NCBI GenBank assembly: GCA_951813395.1
Contig: OX638356.1
Location: 3,484,501-3,548,500 of the forward strand
From: Longimicrobiales bacterium
Lineage (GTDB): Bacteria > Gemmatimonadota > Gemmatimonadetes > Longimicrobiales > Gaopeijiaceae
DNA: 64,000 nt
Reading direction: 5' to 3'
Positions within the stretch are counted from its first letter, which is position 1, and each line of letters opens with the position of its first letter. The notes beneath the pieces were generated by a model. The model was not told the DNA's origin. It ran no database searches and saw nothing but the letters and a program-made list of their open reading frames with translations. Shown here in pieces: positions 33,950 to 42,516 of this stretch. Made by a program: the position numbers and the translations under genes.

Positions 33950-34657
33950 ATGAAGAAGGCATTCCTGTTCCTGCTGGCTCTTGCGCTCCCGCTAGGGGGG
34001 TGCAGCGGTCCCGATCCAGGGGAAGAGGCCGTGGTGCTGGTTCACGGGCTGGGGCGCTCGAAGGCGTCCATGATGGTCCTGGCCCAGCGGCTTGAGTGGG
34101 CCGGGTACGGAGTCGTCACCGTGGGGTACAGATCACTCAGCACTCCGTTCCCCGAAATCGTGGAGACCGTCCGGGCGGCGGTCGAGCGGTGCTGTGCCGA
34201 GTCGCCGCGGATTCACTTTGTCGGGCACTCGCTCGGTGGGCTGGTGATCCGCGGCTACCTCGCCGAGACCCCGCCGGAACGGCTTGGCCGGGTCGTCCTG
34301 GTGGCGCCGCCGAACCAGGGCAGCCTTTTCGTCGATTGGCTGGGTGATATCCCCGCCGCGACGGAAGTGCTGGGGCCCGTGGGGAGTGCGCTCGGGACCG
34401 ACAGCACGCACATTCCCGCTACCCTGCCCCCGCCGGACTACGAGATGGGCATCATCGCCGGAAACCGCAGTATCCAGCCCATCGGCCACCTGGCGATACC
34501 CGGACCCGACGACGGGATCGTGAGCGTCGAGCAGACGCGGGTCGAGGGTGTCCCGGTGATCGTACTGCCTCGGTCGCACGCGTTCATCACGAGCAGCCGG
34601 TACACCGCCCAGGCCGTGATCGAGTTCCTGCGGACGGGCGAATTCGGGGTCAGTTGA
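33950..34657 (+). CDS. alpha/beta-hydrolase lipoprotein (lipase/acyltransferase-like)
   Basis: The 235-aa protein starts at ATG 33950 with AGAGG upstream; a longer in-frame opening has no support. A lipoprotein signal (LLALALPLGGCSG) is followed by a compact alpha/beta-hydrolase of the triacylglycerol-lipase type. The oxyanion motif is in VVLVHGLGRS, the nucleophile Ser in HFVGHSLGGLVIRGYL, the acid in IPGPDDGIVSV, and the His in LPRSHAFI. It probably cleaves lipids or esters at the outer membrane. It converges on the split propeller gene with an 8-base overlap of the 3' ends. Confidence 0.85.
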   Translation: MKKAFLFLLALALPLGGCSGPDPGEEAVVLVHGLGRSKASMMVLAQRLEWAGYGVVTVGYRSLSTPFPEIVETVRAAVERCCAESPRIHFVGHSLGGLVIRGYLAETPPERLGRVVLVAPPNQGSLFVDWLGDIPAATEVLGPVGSALGTDSTHIPATLPPPDYEMGIIAGNRSIQPIGHLAIPGPDDGIVSVEQTRVEGVPVIVLPRSHAFITSSRYTAQAVIEFLRTGEFGVS

Positions 34658-35326
34658 TGCGCCAGACGTCCACGTAGTCGATCTCCAGGCTGTCCTGGCG
34701 AATCGTGACCATATGATCGGGGCCGAAAGCGGGCACGGACCGGTCCTTCCACTCGCGCGCGGGCAGGGTGGCCAGGAGTCGACCCTCGGAATCGAACACT
34801 TCCCACCTGTTTCCGGCCGTGCGCATGACTTCGACCCAGATTCTGCCGTCGGGCGCGACGAACAGTTCCTCGATGAAAGGCTTGGCCGCGGACCGAATGG
34901 GCCGGCGGGGCGTGCAGGTGGCCCGCGGCAATTCGTCCCGGAAGGCTTCGAAATCCGCCGTGGCCAGATCCCATTCCTCGTCCGTGATCGGCTCCGCGGG
35001 CAGCGGGCGTTCGATCACGCGAAGCGTATCGGCGCCACGGGTCACCGCAATACTGTAGACATCGGTCGTCGCGGAGTACATCGAGGCGTCCGGGCCCGGA
35101 TGGGAAACGAGCCTGGGACTGTAGATGATGTCGAAGCCCCTGGACCATCCGTCGTCCCATTCGCAGCGAACCCCGTGATCCCAGGGCGCCGAGGGCGGGT
35201 AAAGGGTGTCGCCGGTCTCGCCCGCCATGTTCTGGCCTACGTATACGAATTCCGAACCGCCATCTGTACCTACCAGCGCCTCGGCATAGACCTCGTCGTT
35301 CCCCACCGGATAGAGCCCTCTGGAGT
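34650..35326 (-). pseudogene. propeller lipoprotein gene, 3' part (split by IS3 element)
   Basis: This is the C-terminal half of a 6-bladed propeller lipoprotein, beginning at RGLYPVGNDEVYAEALV and ending in EIDYVDVWRIN. It aligns with the second half of the intact paralogue at 28501-29691 (FYPVGMNEV... to VDVWRLERAN). The other half lies at 36710-37232, beyond an inserted IS3-family element (35327-36709). Joining the two flanks directly keeps the frame, so the gene was intact until insertion. On its own this half has no signal peptide and should not be made properly. Confidence 0.85.
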
Positions 35327-35378
35327 TGCCCCGCTCTGACGGACACCTTTTCCTTTGGGCCAACCGAGGAGGTGAGCC

Positions 35379-35696
35379 ATGGCGGGAAGGAGACGAGGGC
35401 GGTATTCGCCCGAGTACAAGGAGCGGATCGTCGAGCTGGCGAGGGCCGGGCGTAGTGCGGGATCGCTGGCCCGGGAGTTTGAGCCGTCTGAGCAGACGAT
35501 CCGCAACTGGGTGAAGCAGGCGGACCTGGACGAGGGCCGCCGGAGCGACGGACTGACGACCGAGGCGCGCAAGGAGATGCGGCGCCTGAAGCGGGAGAAC
35601 AAGCGGCTGCGGATGGAGCGGGACATCCTAAAGCGAGCCGCGGCCTGGTTCGCGAAGGAGAGCGGATCGATCCCCAGCGGGGGTATGCGTTCATGA
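35379..35696 (+). CDS. IS3-family transposase OrfA
   Basis: This is the 105-aa DNA-binding partner of the transposase. It has a Lys/Arg-rich N-terminus (MAGRRRGRYSPEYKERIVEL), a helix-turn-helix (SAGSLAREFEPSEQTIRNWV) and a leucine-zipper-like coiled coil (RRLKRENKRLRMERDILKRA). The stop overlaps the orfB start by four bases (ATGA). orfB is in the -1 frame, so a full-length OrfAB fusion by frameshifting is possible. Ribosome-binding site GAGGAGG precedes the ATG. Confidence 0.92.
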   Translation: MAGRRRGRYSPEYKERIVELARAGRSAGSLAREFEPSEQTIRNWVKQADLDEGRRSDGLTTEARKEMRRLKRENKRLRMERDILKRAAAWFAKESGSIPSGGMRS

Positions 35697-36544
35697 AGGC
35701 GAACCTGGCCGCGTTCCCGTTGGCAGCCATGTGCCGGGTGCTGGGTCTCTCCACCAGCGGGTACAATGACTGGCTGCGCCGTCCGCCGTCGGCGCGGGCT
35801 GGGCGTGACGCGGAGCTCAAGGGCAGGATCCTGACGATCTGGGTTGAGAGCGGCGGGGTCTACGGCTCCCCGCGGATCCACGCGGCGCTCTTGGCCGAGC
35901 GCGAGCGGGTGGGCCGCAAGCGGGTGGCGCGGCTGATGAGGGAACTGGGTATCGAGGGTGTGACGCGCAGGCGCTTCAGGAGGGGCACGACGCTCAGGGA
36001 CGCCAAGGCCAAGCCCGCGCCGGACCTTGTGAACCGGGACTTCTCGGCCGAAGGGCCCGACCAGTTGTGGGTGGCCGACATCACCTACGTGCCCACTTGG
36101 GCGGGCTGGCTCTACCTCGCGGTCGTGCTCGACGCGTGGAGCCGCCGGATCGTCGGCTGGGCGATGGCGCCCCGGATGCCGGCCGATCTGGTTGGCGACG
36201 CGCTGTCGATGGCGATCGCCTGCCGTCAGCCGGAGGGTCCGGTGATCCATCATTCCGACCAGGGCTCGCAGTACACGTCGCTGGCCTTCGGGAGGCGGTG
36301 CCGCGCGGCGGGCGTCGTGCAGTCGATGGGCTCGGTCGGCGACGCGTACGACAATGCGATGTGCGAGAGCTTCTTCGCGACGCTCGAGTGCGAACTCCTC
36401 GACCGGCGGCGCTTTCGCACGATGGCCGAGGCGCGGCGGGAAGTCTTCTGCTTCATCGAAGGCTTCTACAACACCCGACGGCTCCACTCGGCGCTCGGCT
36501 ACACGTCGCCGGCGAACTTCGAGAAACTCAACCATGCGGCCTGA
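35693..36544 (+). CDS. IS3-family transposase OrfB (DDE integrase domain)
   Basis: The 283-aa catalytic subunit has the N-terminal HTH_21-like segment GVYGSPRIHAALLAERERVG and the rve integrase core. The DDE residues are in VADITYVPTWAGW (Asp), HHSDQGSQYTS (Asp) and MCESFFATLECE (Glu). It ends with the usual FCFIEGFYNTRRLHSALGY and SPANFE. The reading frame is undamaged, so with the intact ends and in-frame target the element looks recently active. Confidence 0.93.
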   Translation: MKANLAAFPLAAMCRVLGLSTSGYNDWLRRPPSARAGRDAELKGRILTIWVESGGVYGSPRIHAALLAERERVGRKRVARLMRELGIEGVTRRRFRRGTTLRDAKAKPAPDLVNRDFSAEGPDQLWVADITYVPTWAGWLYLAVVLDAWSRRIVGWAMAPRMPADLVGDALSMAIACRQPEGPVIHHSDQGSQYTSLAFGRRCRAAGVVQSMGSVGDAYDNAMCESFFATLECELLDRRRFRTMAEARREVFCFIEGFYNTRRLHSALGYTSPANFEKLNHAA

Positions 36545-36709
36545 AGCGAACCAGCAGCGCCGGAGCGACCCGAAGCTCTCTGGGCTTCTCTGGCCCGCTC
36601 GCTTCTCCGGGCTCGCTCGTCGCCCCTCTCCACCGCTGCAGGAGGGGGCGAAGAAACTACTTCACACACCATCAACCCCCAAAAACCAACCGTCCGTGAA
36701 AGCGGGGCA

Positions 36710-37232
36710 GGTCCACTCCACGGCCGGAGCCACCCCAATACGCTGTCGCCGGCCGTTGGCCCAGGGGTTGTCCCTCCGGGGAGAACTCGTTGATCCTGCC
36801 CCCGATCAGGTCGAGGGCCAGCAGCCGGTCTCCGACCCAGGCCACCGATTCGATCGAGGCGAATTCCCCAGGGCCCTCCCCATGCCGGCCGAACGTACGA
36901 CGGTGCGCTCCATCGAGTCCGAAGACCCTGACTTCGGCGTTGTAGCCATCCGAAACGTACAGGGCGGCTTCCGGCCCGAGAGAAGCGCTCGAAGCCATCC
37001 CGAATTCCTCCGGACCGCCCTCGCCCACCCCGAATTCGCGGGGCCCGATGGTGATCAGGCGAGTCAGGCTCCACTCCGGTGCGGTACCGGTGTTCGTGAC
37101 CCGGACGACGCCGCCGACGGTGTCGATGGTGATCGTGAGGTCATCCCCACCCGCCGCGGGATCGCCCTGGCAGCCCGCGGCAGCCAGCGTTGCGACGCAG
37201 AGTGCGAAGGCGGCGGACCTGGTGGGCGCCAT
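36710..37232 (-). pseudogene. propeller lipoprotein gene, 5' part (split by IS3 element)
   Basis: This is the N-terminal half of the split gene. The ATG (MAPTRSAAFALCVATLAAAG) follows GGGAGGA, with the lipobox Cys right after. Blades include ALYVSDGYNAEVRVFGLDGA and GRHGEGPGEFASIESVAWVG, close to the paralogue at 28501-29691. At 36710 the frame runs into the IS end and would stop some 17 codons later inside the element. A truncated, perhaps still secreted, lipoprotein of about 190 aa could be produced. Confidence 0.85.
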
Positions 37233-37319
37233 GAGTTCCTCCCGTGGGTTCATTCGTGCGGTGCTCGGTATCGAGACACGCCCGGGACCCCACGAGGTTG
37301 CACGACCGCCTTTCAGGCC

Positions 37320-38420
37320 CTACCCGCCTGCCTCGTGCCACTCCGCCAGCAACTTCGCCTCGGTCGCGGAGTCGAGCCCCGTGCGCAACCGGTACTCACC
37401 GCCCACTTCCCGGCTGCGGTGCCAGTCCAGCGTGTCCTCCGCGATCACGGCCAGGGGGCGGAAGGTGAGCCCGGCCGCGATCCCGCGACTGCTGTCCATG
37501 CGGCCATAGTTGAGGTAGCGACCGCTCGGCGGCTGCCAGAAGGGAAGCTGCCGCTGGGGCATCTGGTCGCGCTCGGCGAGGAAGTCCCAGTCCACCCAGG
37601 TGAACGAGACGGGCGCAGAGCTGATGGCCCGGATCCCGTACGCCAGCTCGGCGGACGAGAGGGGTGCCCCCGGACCCACGCTGTTGAAGATGCCCGCCGT
37701 CTGTTGTTCCAGCAGGTGAATGTAGAACTCCGACAGATCGCGCACGTCGATGAACTGGACGGGGTCGGTCGGGGCGCCCTGCACGAGGATTTCGCCGCCG
37801 GCGTCGATCCGGTCGGGCCAGTAGGTGAAGCGGTCGCTGCGGTCGCCGGGTCCCACGATGACCGGGGGCCGGACGACGAGCGTCCGCTCGCCGAATCCAT
37901 CCTCGACCGCCCGCTCGGCGAGGACCTTTGCGGGCCCGTACGCGGTCCACTCGCTCTCGGGAAGGTCCCCTGGACCGATCGGCGCGTCCTCGTTCATGAC
38001 TTCGGCAGTGAAATCCGTGTACACCGCGCGCGTTGAGGTGAACAGATACTGGTCGGTGGCGCCATTGAGGAGGTCCACCGAGAGGCCGACCTGGTGCGGC
38101 GTGTAGCCGGAGTTGTCGATCACGGCGTCCCAGCGGCGCCCTTCCAGCGCTGTGAGGTCGGTGTTGCGGTCGCCCACGAGCTTCTCCACCTCGGGGAAGA
38201 GGTGGGTGTTGGTGCGGCCCCGGTTGAACAGCGTGATCCGGTGGCCCCGGGCGAGCGCGTGGCGCACCACGTGGGGGCCGATGAAGCCCGTCCCGCCCAG
38301 GATGAGAATGGTCATGCCCTGCTGGCGCCTTGCCGCCGGTCCCCGCGTGGAACCGAGGCCGAGTGCCGCGGCGCCTGCCGCGACGCCCGCTTGCCCAATG
38401 AACTCCCGCCGTGTCGTCAT
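37320..38420 (-). CDS. NAD-dependent epimerase/dehydratase with Tat signal
   Basis: The 366-aa protein starts MTTRREFIGQAGVAAGAAAL, a twin-arginine leader, after an AGGAG ribosome-binding site. A short-chain extended Rossmann domain follows: dinucleotide-binding GGTGFIGPHVVRHAL, DAVIDNSGYTPHQ, and the substrate/catalytic region LFTSTRAVYTDF with WTAYGPAKVLAERAV (Tyr-x3-Lys reads YGPAK). Export of an NAD-dependent enzyme by Tat is unusual but recurs for such proteins in this phylum; start at the internal MTILILGGTG would make it cytoplasmic. Substrate is likely a nucleotide sugar or polyol (inferred). Confidence 0.8.
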   Translation of the reverse strand: MTTRREFIGQAGVAAGAAALGLGSTRGPAARRQQGMTILILGGTGFIGPHVVRHALARGHRITLFNRGRTNTHLFPEVEKLVGDRNTDLTALEGRRWDAVIDNSGYTPHQVGLSVDLLNGATDQYLFTSTRAVYTDFTAEVMNEDAPIGPGDLPESEWTAYGPAKVLAERAVEDGFGERTLVVRPPVIVGPGDRSDRFTYWPDRIDAGGEILVQGAPTDPVQFIDVRDLSEFYIHLLEQQTAGIFNSVGPGAPLSSAELAYGIRAISSAPVSFTWVDWDFLAERDQMPQRQLPFWQPPSGRYLNYGRMDSSRGIAAGLTFRPLAVIAEDTLDWHRSREVGGEYRLRTGLDSATEAKLLAEWHEAGG

Positions 38421-38585
38421 TCCTGGCTGCTCCTGGTAGGTTCGCGTTGCATTTGCGACCTCGGTCGCTCTCCAACCCACATTACCTCCGCCGACCGCAT
38501 CTCCGCACCTTCTGTCGGCCAAACCGGCGGGTCGTTATTGATGAAATGAAACCTCCCTGGCCGCAAACCCATTCCGGAGACCACC

Positions 38586-41500
38586 GTGAAACACCGCCGC
38601 CCATTCCCGACCCGCGCCCTTTCCGCCGCCGGCGCTTTGGCCGCCCTGCTGCTCGGGTCGCTATCGCCGGACCCCGCAGACGCCCAGGACGCCCCGGCCG
38701 ACCCCACTCGGCAGGCCACTGCCGCGCTGAAGTTTCGCACGATCGGCCCCACGATCATGGGGGGGCGCGTCGCGGACCTCGCGGTCGTCGAGGACGACCC
38801 GCGGACCTTCTATGTGGCGGTCGCAACCGGTGGCGTGTGGAAGACCGAGAACGCCGGAATCACGTTCACGCACGTCTTCAGGGACGAAGCGACCGCGTCG
38901 GTGGGCGACGTGACGGTGGCGCCGTCGAACCCGAACGTGGTGTGGGTGGGGACCGGCGAGCCGAACAACCGGCAGAGTTCGCCATGGGGCAACGGGGTGT
39001 ACCGGTCCACGGACGCCGGGCGCACGTGGACGCATCTGGGGCTGGAAGACACGCACCACATCGCGCGGATCCAGGTGCATCCGCGCGATCCCGACGTGGC
39101 GTACGTGGCGGCGGTCGGACGTCTCTGGGGTCCGAACCCCGAGCGGGGCGTGTACCGCACCACCGACGGCGGCGAGACATGGGAGCGCGTGCTCTTCATC
39201 AACGACGACACCGGCGCGACCGAACTGGTGATGGATCCGGGCGACCCGCGCACCCTCTTCGCGGCCACGTACCAGCGCCGGCGGCGGGCCTGGGGATTCA
39301 ATGGCGGGGGTCCGGGCAGCGGAATCCATCGCACGACGGACGGCGGCGACACGTGGACCGAGCTGACCGAGGGCCTGCCGGAAGGCGACAAGGGACGGAT
39401 CGGGCTCGACATCTACCGCCGGGACGGCAACCTGATCTACGCGCTCGTCGAGGCGGACGCCCGCGTCCCTGGCCAGGGCTTTGGCGGCGGAGGCGGCAGC
39501 GACGCGAAGAACGGCGTCTATCGTTCGACCGACCGCGGCGGGACGTGGGAGCATCTGTCCACGACCAACAACCGCCCCATGTACTACAGCCAGATCCGGA
39601 TCGATCCCAACGACCCCGAGCGGCTCTACCTCGGCGGCTCCAGCCTGTTTCGCTCGTCCGACGGCGGGCGGAACTTCACCCCCGACGCGGCCGCCGGAGT
39701 CCACCTGGACCACCACGCCCTCTGGATCGATCCGGCAGACTCCGACCACCTGATCCTGGCCGGCGATGGCGGCGTTTCGGTCAGCTGGGACCGCTCCGAC
39801 AACTGGTACCAGCTGCGCAACCTGCCGATCGGTCAGTTCTACGAGATCGGCGTCGACATGCGCGACCCGTATCATGTCTGCGGCGGTCTGCAGGACAACG
39901 GATCGTGGTGCGCGCCGTCGGACACCTGGTCCAACCAGGGGATTCGCACACGCGACTGGTACAACGTGGGCTCGGGCGACGGCTTCTTCACGGTCATGCA
40001 CCCCACGAACCCCGACCTGATGCTAGCGGAGTCTCAGGGGGGGAATCTCATGCGCGTGGATCTCGGCACCGGGGAGCGCGCACGCATCCGCCCCCTGCCC
40101 CGTCCCACCGCGGAGGAAGACGAGCGCAGCCTGCGCTGGAACTGGGACACGCCGATGCTGCTGTCGGCGCATGACGACCAGGTCGTGTATGCGGGCTCGA
40201 ACATCCTCTTCCGTTCCACGGACCTTGGCCAGAGCTGGGAGGAGATCAGCGGCGACCTGACGTACGCGATCGACCGCGATACGCTCACGCTCATGGGCGT
40301 CGCGGGCTCGGAGCCGCAGATGTCGCGCAACGACGGACAGTCCAGCTACGGCAACCTGACCGCGATCGCGGAATCTCCGCTGGACTTCTCGGTGCTGTAC
40401 ACGGGGAGCGACGACGGGCGGCTGCATGTGACGCGGGACGCCGGCGCGAGCTGGACGGACATCACGGGCAACGTGCCCGAGCTGCCGCCGTTCACCTACG
40501 TGACTCGCCTCGTGGCGTCGCGCGGAGCCCAGGGAGAGGTCTTCGCCGCATTCGACGGGCACCGAAGCGACGATTTCGCGCCGTACGTCTACGCCAGCTC
40601 GGACTTCGGCGAGACCTGGGAGCGCATCACCGACGGGCTCCCCGCCACCTCCATGAACGCGCTCGCCCAGCACCCCCGCGCCCACAACCTCCTCTTCGCG
40701 GGCAGCGAGGTCGGCGTGCACTTCTCGATCGACCGGGGCGCGACCTGGCACGACCTCATGAACGGCCTTCCCACCGTGCCGGTCGACGACATCGTCGTGC
40801 ATCCCCGCGACAACGACCTTGTGGTCGGTACTCACGGGCTCGGGATCTGGATCATGGACGACATCGCGCCGCTCGAACACCTGACCAGCGAGGTCATGGC
40901 CTCGGCCGCGCACCTGTATCCGGTCCGCCGCGCGACCTCCTACAATCTGTACACGCCGCAGGGCTGGACGCCCGGCATCTACGCGGCCCCCAATCCGCCC
41001 GCCGGGGCTCGGATCCGGTATCATCGCGACGCCGATGGCGACAGCGTTACGGTGACGATCCGCGACGGCGGGGAGACGGTACGGGAGCTGAAGGGGGGCG
41101 GCGAGGCCGGACTCAACGAAGTCATCTGGGACCTGCGGCTGGCGGCCGAGGGCGGTGACGGCGAGGCGGTGGATCCGGGTCCGCGAGTGCTGCCGGGCCG
41201 GTACACCGTGGCGCTGGCCGCCGGCGACGCGACGCTGGAGGCGTCCGTAGAGGTTCGACTGGATCCGCGCGCGGAGATCTCGCGGAGCGACCTGATGGCG
41301 CGGCACGCGGCCATGATGGATTCGTATCGGCTGTCGGGGATGGTGAGCGACGCACGGGAGCGTATGCAGGGCATGCAACGCCAACTCGGCCAGATCGACG
41401 ATCGCGTCGCGGCGGCGGCGGAGGCACCCGAAGCGTTGACCGACGAGATCGAGGCCTTCCGCGAGGACCTGGAGGCACTTCAGGAGGAGGTCGGTGGCGG

Positions 41501-41753
41501 CGGTGGCTTCGGCGGCTTCAGCGGACCCGCGGCGGGCGCCTTCGTCTGGCAGACGATCGAACGCGCGACCAGTCCCCCCACGGCCGATCAACTCTGGCAG
41601 ATCGACCGCTCGTGGGAAGAGCTTCCCGCCCTCGTCGAGCAACTGAACGAGTTGGTCACCGAGCGCATGCCCGCGCTCAACGCGAAGGTCTACGCGGAGG
41701 GGCTCCGACCGGAGGTGGCCGAAGCGGTGGAGATGCCGAGAAGGGGACGGTAG
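38586..41753 (+). CDS. large exported BNR/Asp-box repeat protein (VPS10/sialidase-like propeller)
   Basis: The 1,055-aa protein has a GTG start with GGAGA upstream and a signal peptide (ALAALLLGSLSPDPADAQ). The first 750 residues form propellers with many Asp-boxes of the form S-x-D-x-G-x-T-W: VYRSTDAGRTWTHL, VYRTTDGGETWERV, IHRTTDGGDTWTEL, VYRSTDRGGTWEHL, LFRSTDLGQSWEEI, YASSDFGETWERI. After this come a FlgD/Ig-like beta domain (GGEAGLNEVIWDLRL, GRYTVALAAGDATLEASV) and a C-terminal coiled-coil part with a Gly run (EEVGGGGGFGGF). Enzymatic activity is not evident; it may be a scaffold or glycan/peptide-binding protein. It is divergent from the epimerase gene, starts 166 bases apart. Confidence 0.85.
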   Translation: MKHRRPFPTRALSAAGALAALLLGSLSPDPADAQDAPADPTRQATAALKFRTIGPTIMGGRVADLAVVEDDPRTFYVAVATGGVWKTENAGITFTHVFRDEATASVGDVTVAPSNPNVVWVGTGEPNNRQSSPWGNGVYRSTDAGRTWTHLGLEDTHHIARIQVHPRDPDVAYVAAVGRLWGPNPERGVYRTTDGGETWERVLFINDDTGATELVMDPGDPRTLFAATYQRRRRAWGFNGGGPGSGIHRTTDGGDTWTELTEGLPEGDKGRIGLDIYRRDGNLIYALVEADARVPGQGFGGGGGSDAKNGVYRSTDRGGTWEHLSTTNNRPMYYSQIRIDPNDPERLYLGGSSLFRSSDGGRNFTPDAAAGVHLDHHALWIDPADSDHLILAGDGGVSVSWDRSDNWYQLRNLPIGQFYEIGVDMRDPYHVCGGLQDNGSWCAPSDTWSNQGIRTRDWYNVGSGDGFFTVMHPTNPDLMLAESQGGNLMRVDLGTGERARIRPLPRPTAEEDERSLRWNWDTPMLLSAHDDQVVYAGSNILFRSTDLGQSWEEISGDLTYAIDRDTLTLMGVAGSEPQMSRNDGQSSYGNLTAIAESPLDFSVLYTGSDDGRLHVTRDAGASWTDITGNVPELPPFTYVTRLVASRGAQGEVFAAFDGHRSDDFAPYVYASSDFGETWERITDGLPATSMNALAQHPRAHNLLFAGSEVGVHFSIDRGATWHDLMNGLPTVPVDDIVVHPRDNDLVVGTHGLGIWIMDDIAPLEHLTSEVMASAAHLYPVRRATSYNLYTPQGWTPGIYAAPNPPAGARIRYHRDADGDSVTVTIRDGGETVRELKGGGEAGLNEVIWDLRLAAEGGDGEAVDPGPRVLPGRYTVALAAGDATLEASVEVRLDPRAEISRSDLMARHAAMMDSYRLSGMVSDARERMQGMQRQLGQIDDRVAAAAEAPEALTDEIEAFREDLEALQEEVGGGGGFGGFSGPAAGAFVWQTIERATSPPTADQLWQIDRSWEELPALVEQLNELVTERMPALNAKVYAEGLRPEVAEAVEMPRRGR

Positions 41754-42032
41754 ACGGCGAGCGGATCGGGACTGGGCGAGGGAGGGGGCCTCCCGTTTGA
41801 AACGCGGGCGCGGCCCGGGCAGAGGGCTGGAGGGGGGCTGGAGCGCGTCGATGGAGCGCCGGGCGGGCGGGCGGCGGTCAAGTTGGCGGGCGGGCGGGTG
41901 TTGGAGGGGTCGGCAGCGGGCGATGGAGCGGGTTGGCGGCGGGCGACGGAGCGGGTTGGCGGCGGGCGGGTCTGACAGCGGGCGGGCAGAGAGCGGGTGG
42001 CCGGTTGAGCCCGTCAGGCGGCTGGCCAATAG

Positions 42033-42080
42033 GGGCGCCCATTCGAGCATGCGGGTGTCCCGGGATTTGCCGCGGAAACG
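42033..42080 (+). repeat. dispersed repeat B, copy 1
   Basis: The core reads GTGTCCCGGGATTTGCCGCG, preceded by GCCCATTCGAGCATGC. Two other copies are at 42242-42291 (same strand) and 48908-48955 (opposite strand). The strong conservation of the core with variable flanks indicates a short mobile or recombinogenic repeat, REP-like in size. Confidence 0.6.
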
Positions 42081-42241
42081 TGGGGGTTGGGCGAGGCTGG
42101 CGGGTTGCGGGCGAATCCGCAGCGGGCGGGCCAGCAGCGGGCGGCGCGCCCAGCGGCGAGCGGGCCAACAGCTGGGTGGGGCTGGTTGCGGGTGGGGCTG
42201 ACGGCACGCGGGCATGGCAGCGGGTTTTGGACTGGCAGCGG

Positions 42242-42291
42242 GGCGGGCGCCCATACAAGCATGCCGGTGTCCCGGGATTTGCCGCGGAACC
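42242..42291 (+). repeat. dispersed repeat B, copy 2
   Basis: GCGCCCATACAAGCATGCC is followed by the same core GTGTCCCGGGATTTGCCGCG as in the copy 209 bases upstream. The two copies are separated by G-rich low-complexity DNA. Confidence 0.6.
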
Positions 42292-42299
42292 TCCATGGC

Positions 42300-42516
42300 C
42301 CTTCTGGCCACCCCATAGTCTGGAAACTAAGCTGGAGTCTGGGGACAGAGGTCGTAAGCGTTTCTGGTGCATTGAAAGCCCGACGCGGAACCTGACCTGG
42401 GCGTTCCGAGGGACCCCGTAGTGCTGACCGGCCCGAGCGGCCGCAATCGCGTATAGGAAATTCGACAACCATGAACGCCCTCCCCGATCCACTGGAGCCC
42501 GTGAAAGGAGGCGGGA
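42300..42516 (+). other. left end of the IS110-like element; possible bridge-RNA region
   Basis: In IS110-group elements the non-coding left end, before the recombinase gene, encodes the bridge RNA that specifies donor and target sites. The 200 bases before the chimeric gene have the position and size for that, and end with a strong ribosome-binding site (AAAGGAGG). I cannot fold it or fix its outer border by eye. Because the downstream gene lacks its C-terminal half, any RNA here is probably a relic. Confidence 0.3.

Larger units (their letters stand above)
35327..36709 (+). mobile_element. IS3-family insertion sequence
   Basis: This 1,383-bp element has terminal repeats starting TGCCCCGCTCTGACGGAC (left, from 35327) and TGCCCCGCTTTCACGGAC (right end read inward, from 36709), with the TG...CA ends usual for IS3. 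It carries overlapping orfA and orfB. The flanking triplets read ACC and ACT on the interrupted gene's strand, an imperfect match to the 3-bp duplication expected. It splits a propeller lipoprotein gene. Confidence 0.9.
41755..42300. repeat. G-rich low-complexity intergenic tract
   Basis: This gene-free stretch is built from short G-rich motifs such as GGGCGGGC, GAGCGGGTTGGCGGCGGGC and CAGCGGGCGGG repeated irregularly on the plus strand, with very few C-rich runs. It contains two copies of the dispersed 45-bp repeat. The long G tracts could form quadruplexes. ORFs across it on both strands are low-complexity artefacts. Confidence 0.6.

Noticed and set aside
41933-42300. CRISPR array or integron attC sites in the repeated region before the chimeric transposase
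   Set aside because: The repeats are irregular G-rich motifs without constant spacing, and no integrase or cas gene is present.
40023-42311. 762-codon minus-strand frame across the end of the BNR protein gene and the G-rich tract
   Set aside because: Antisense to an Asp-box protein and low-complexity; the repeated peptide RFRGKSRDT in it is only the translation of dispersed repeat B.
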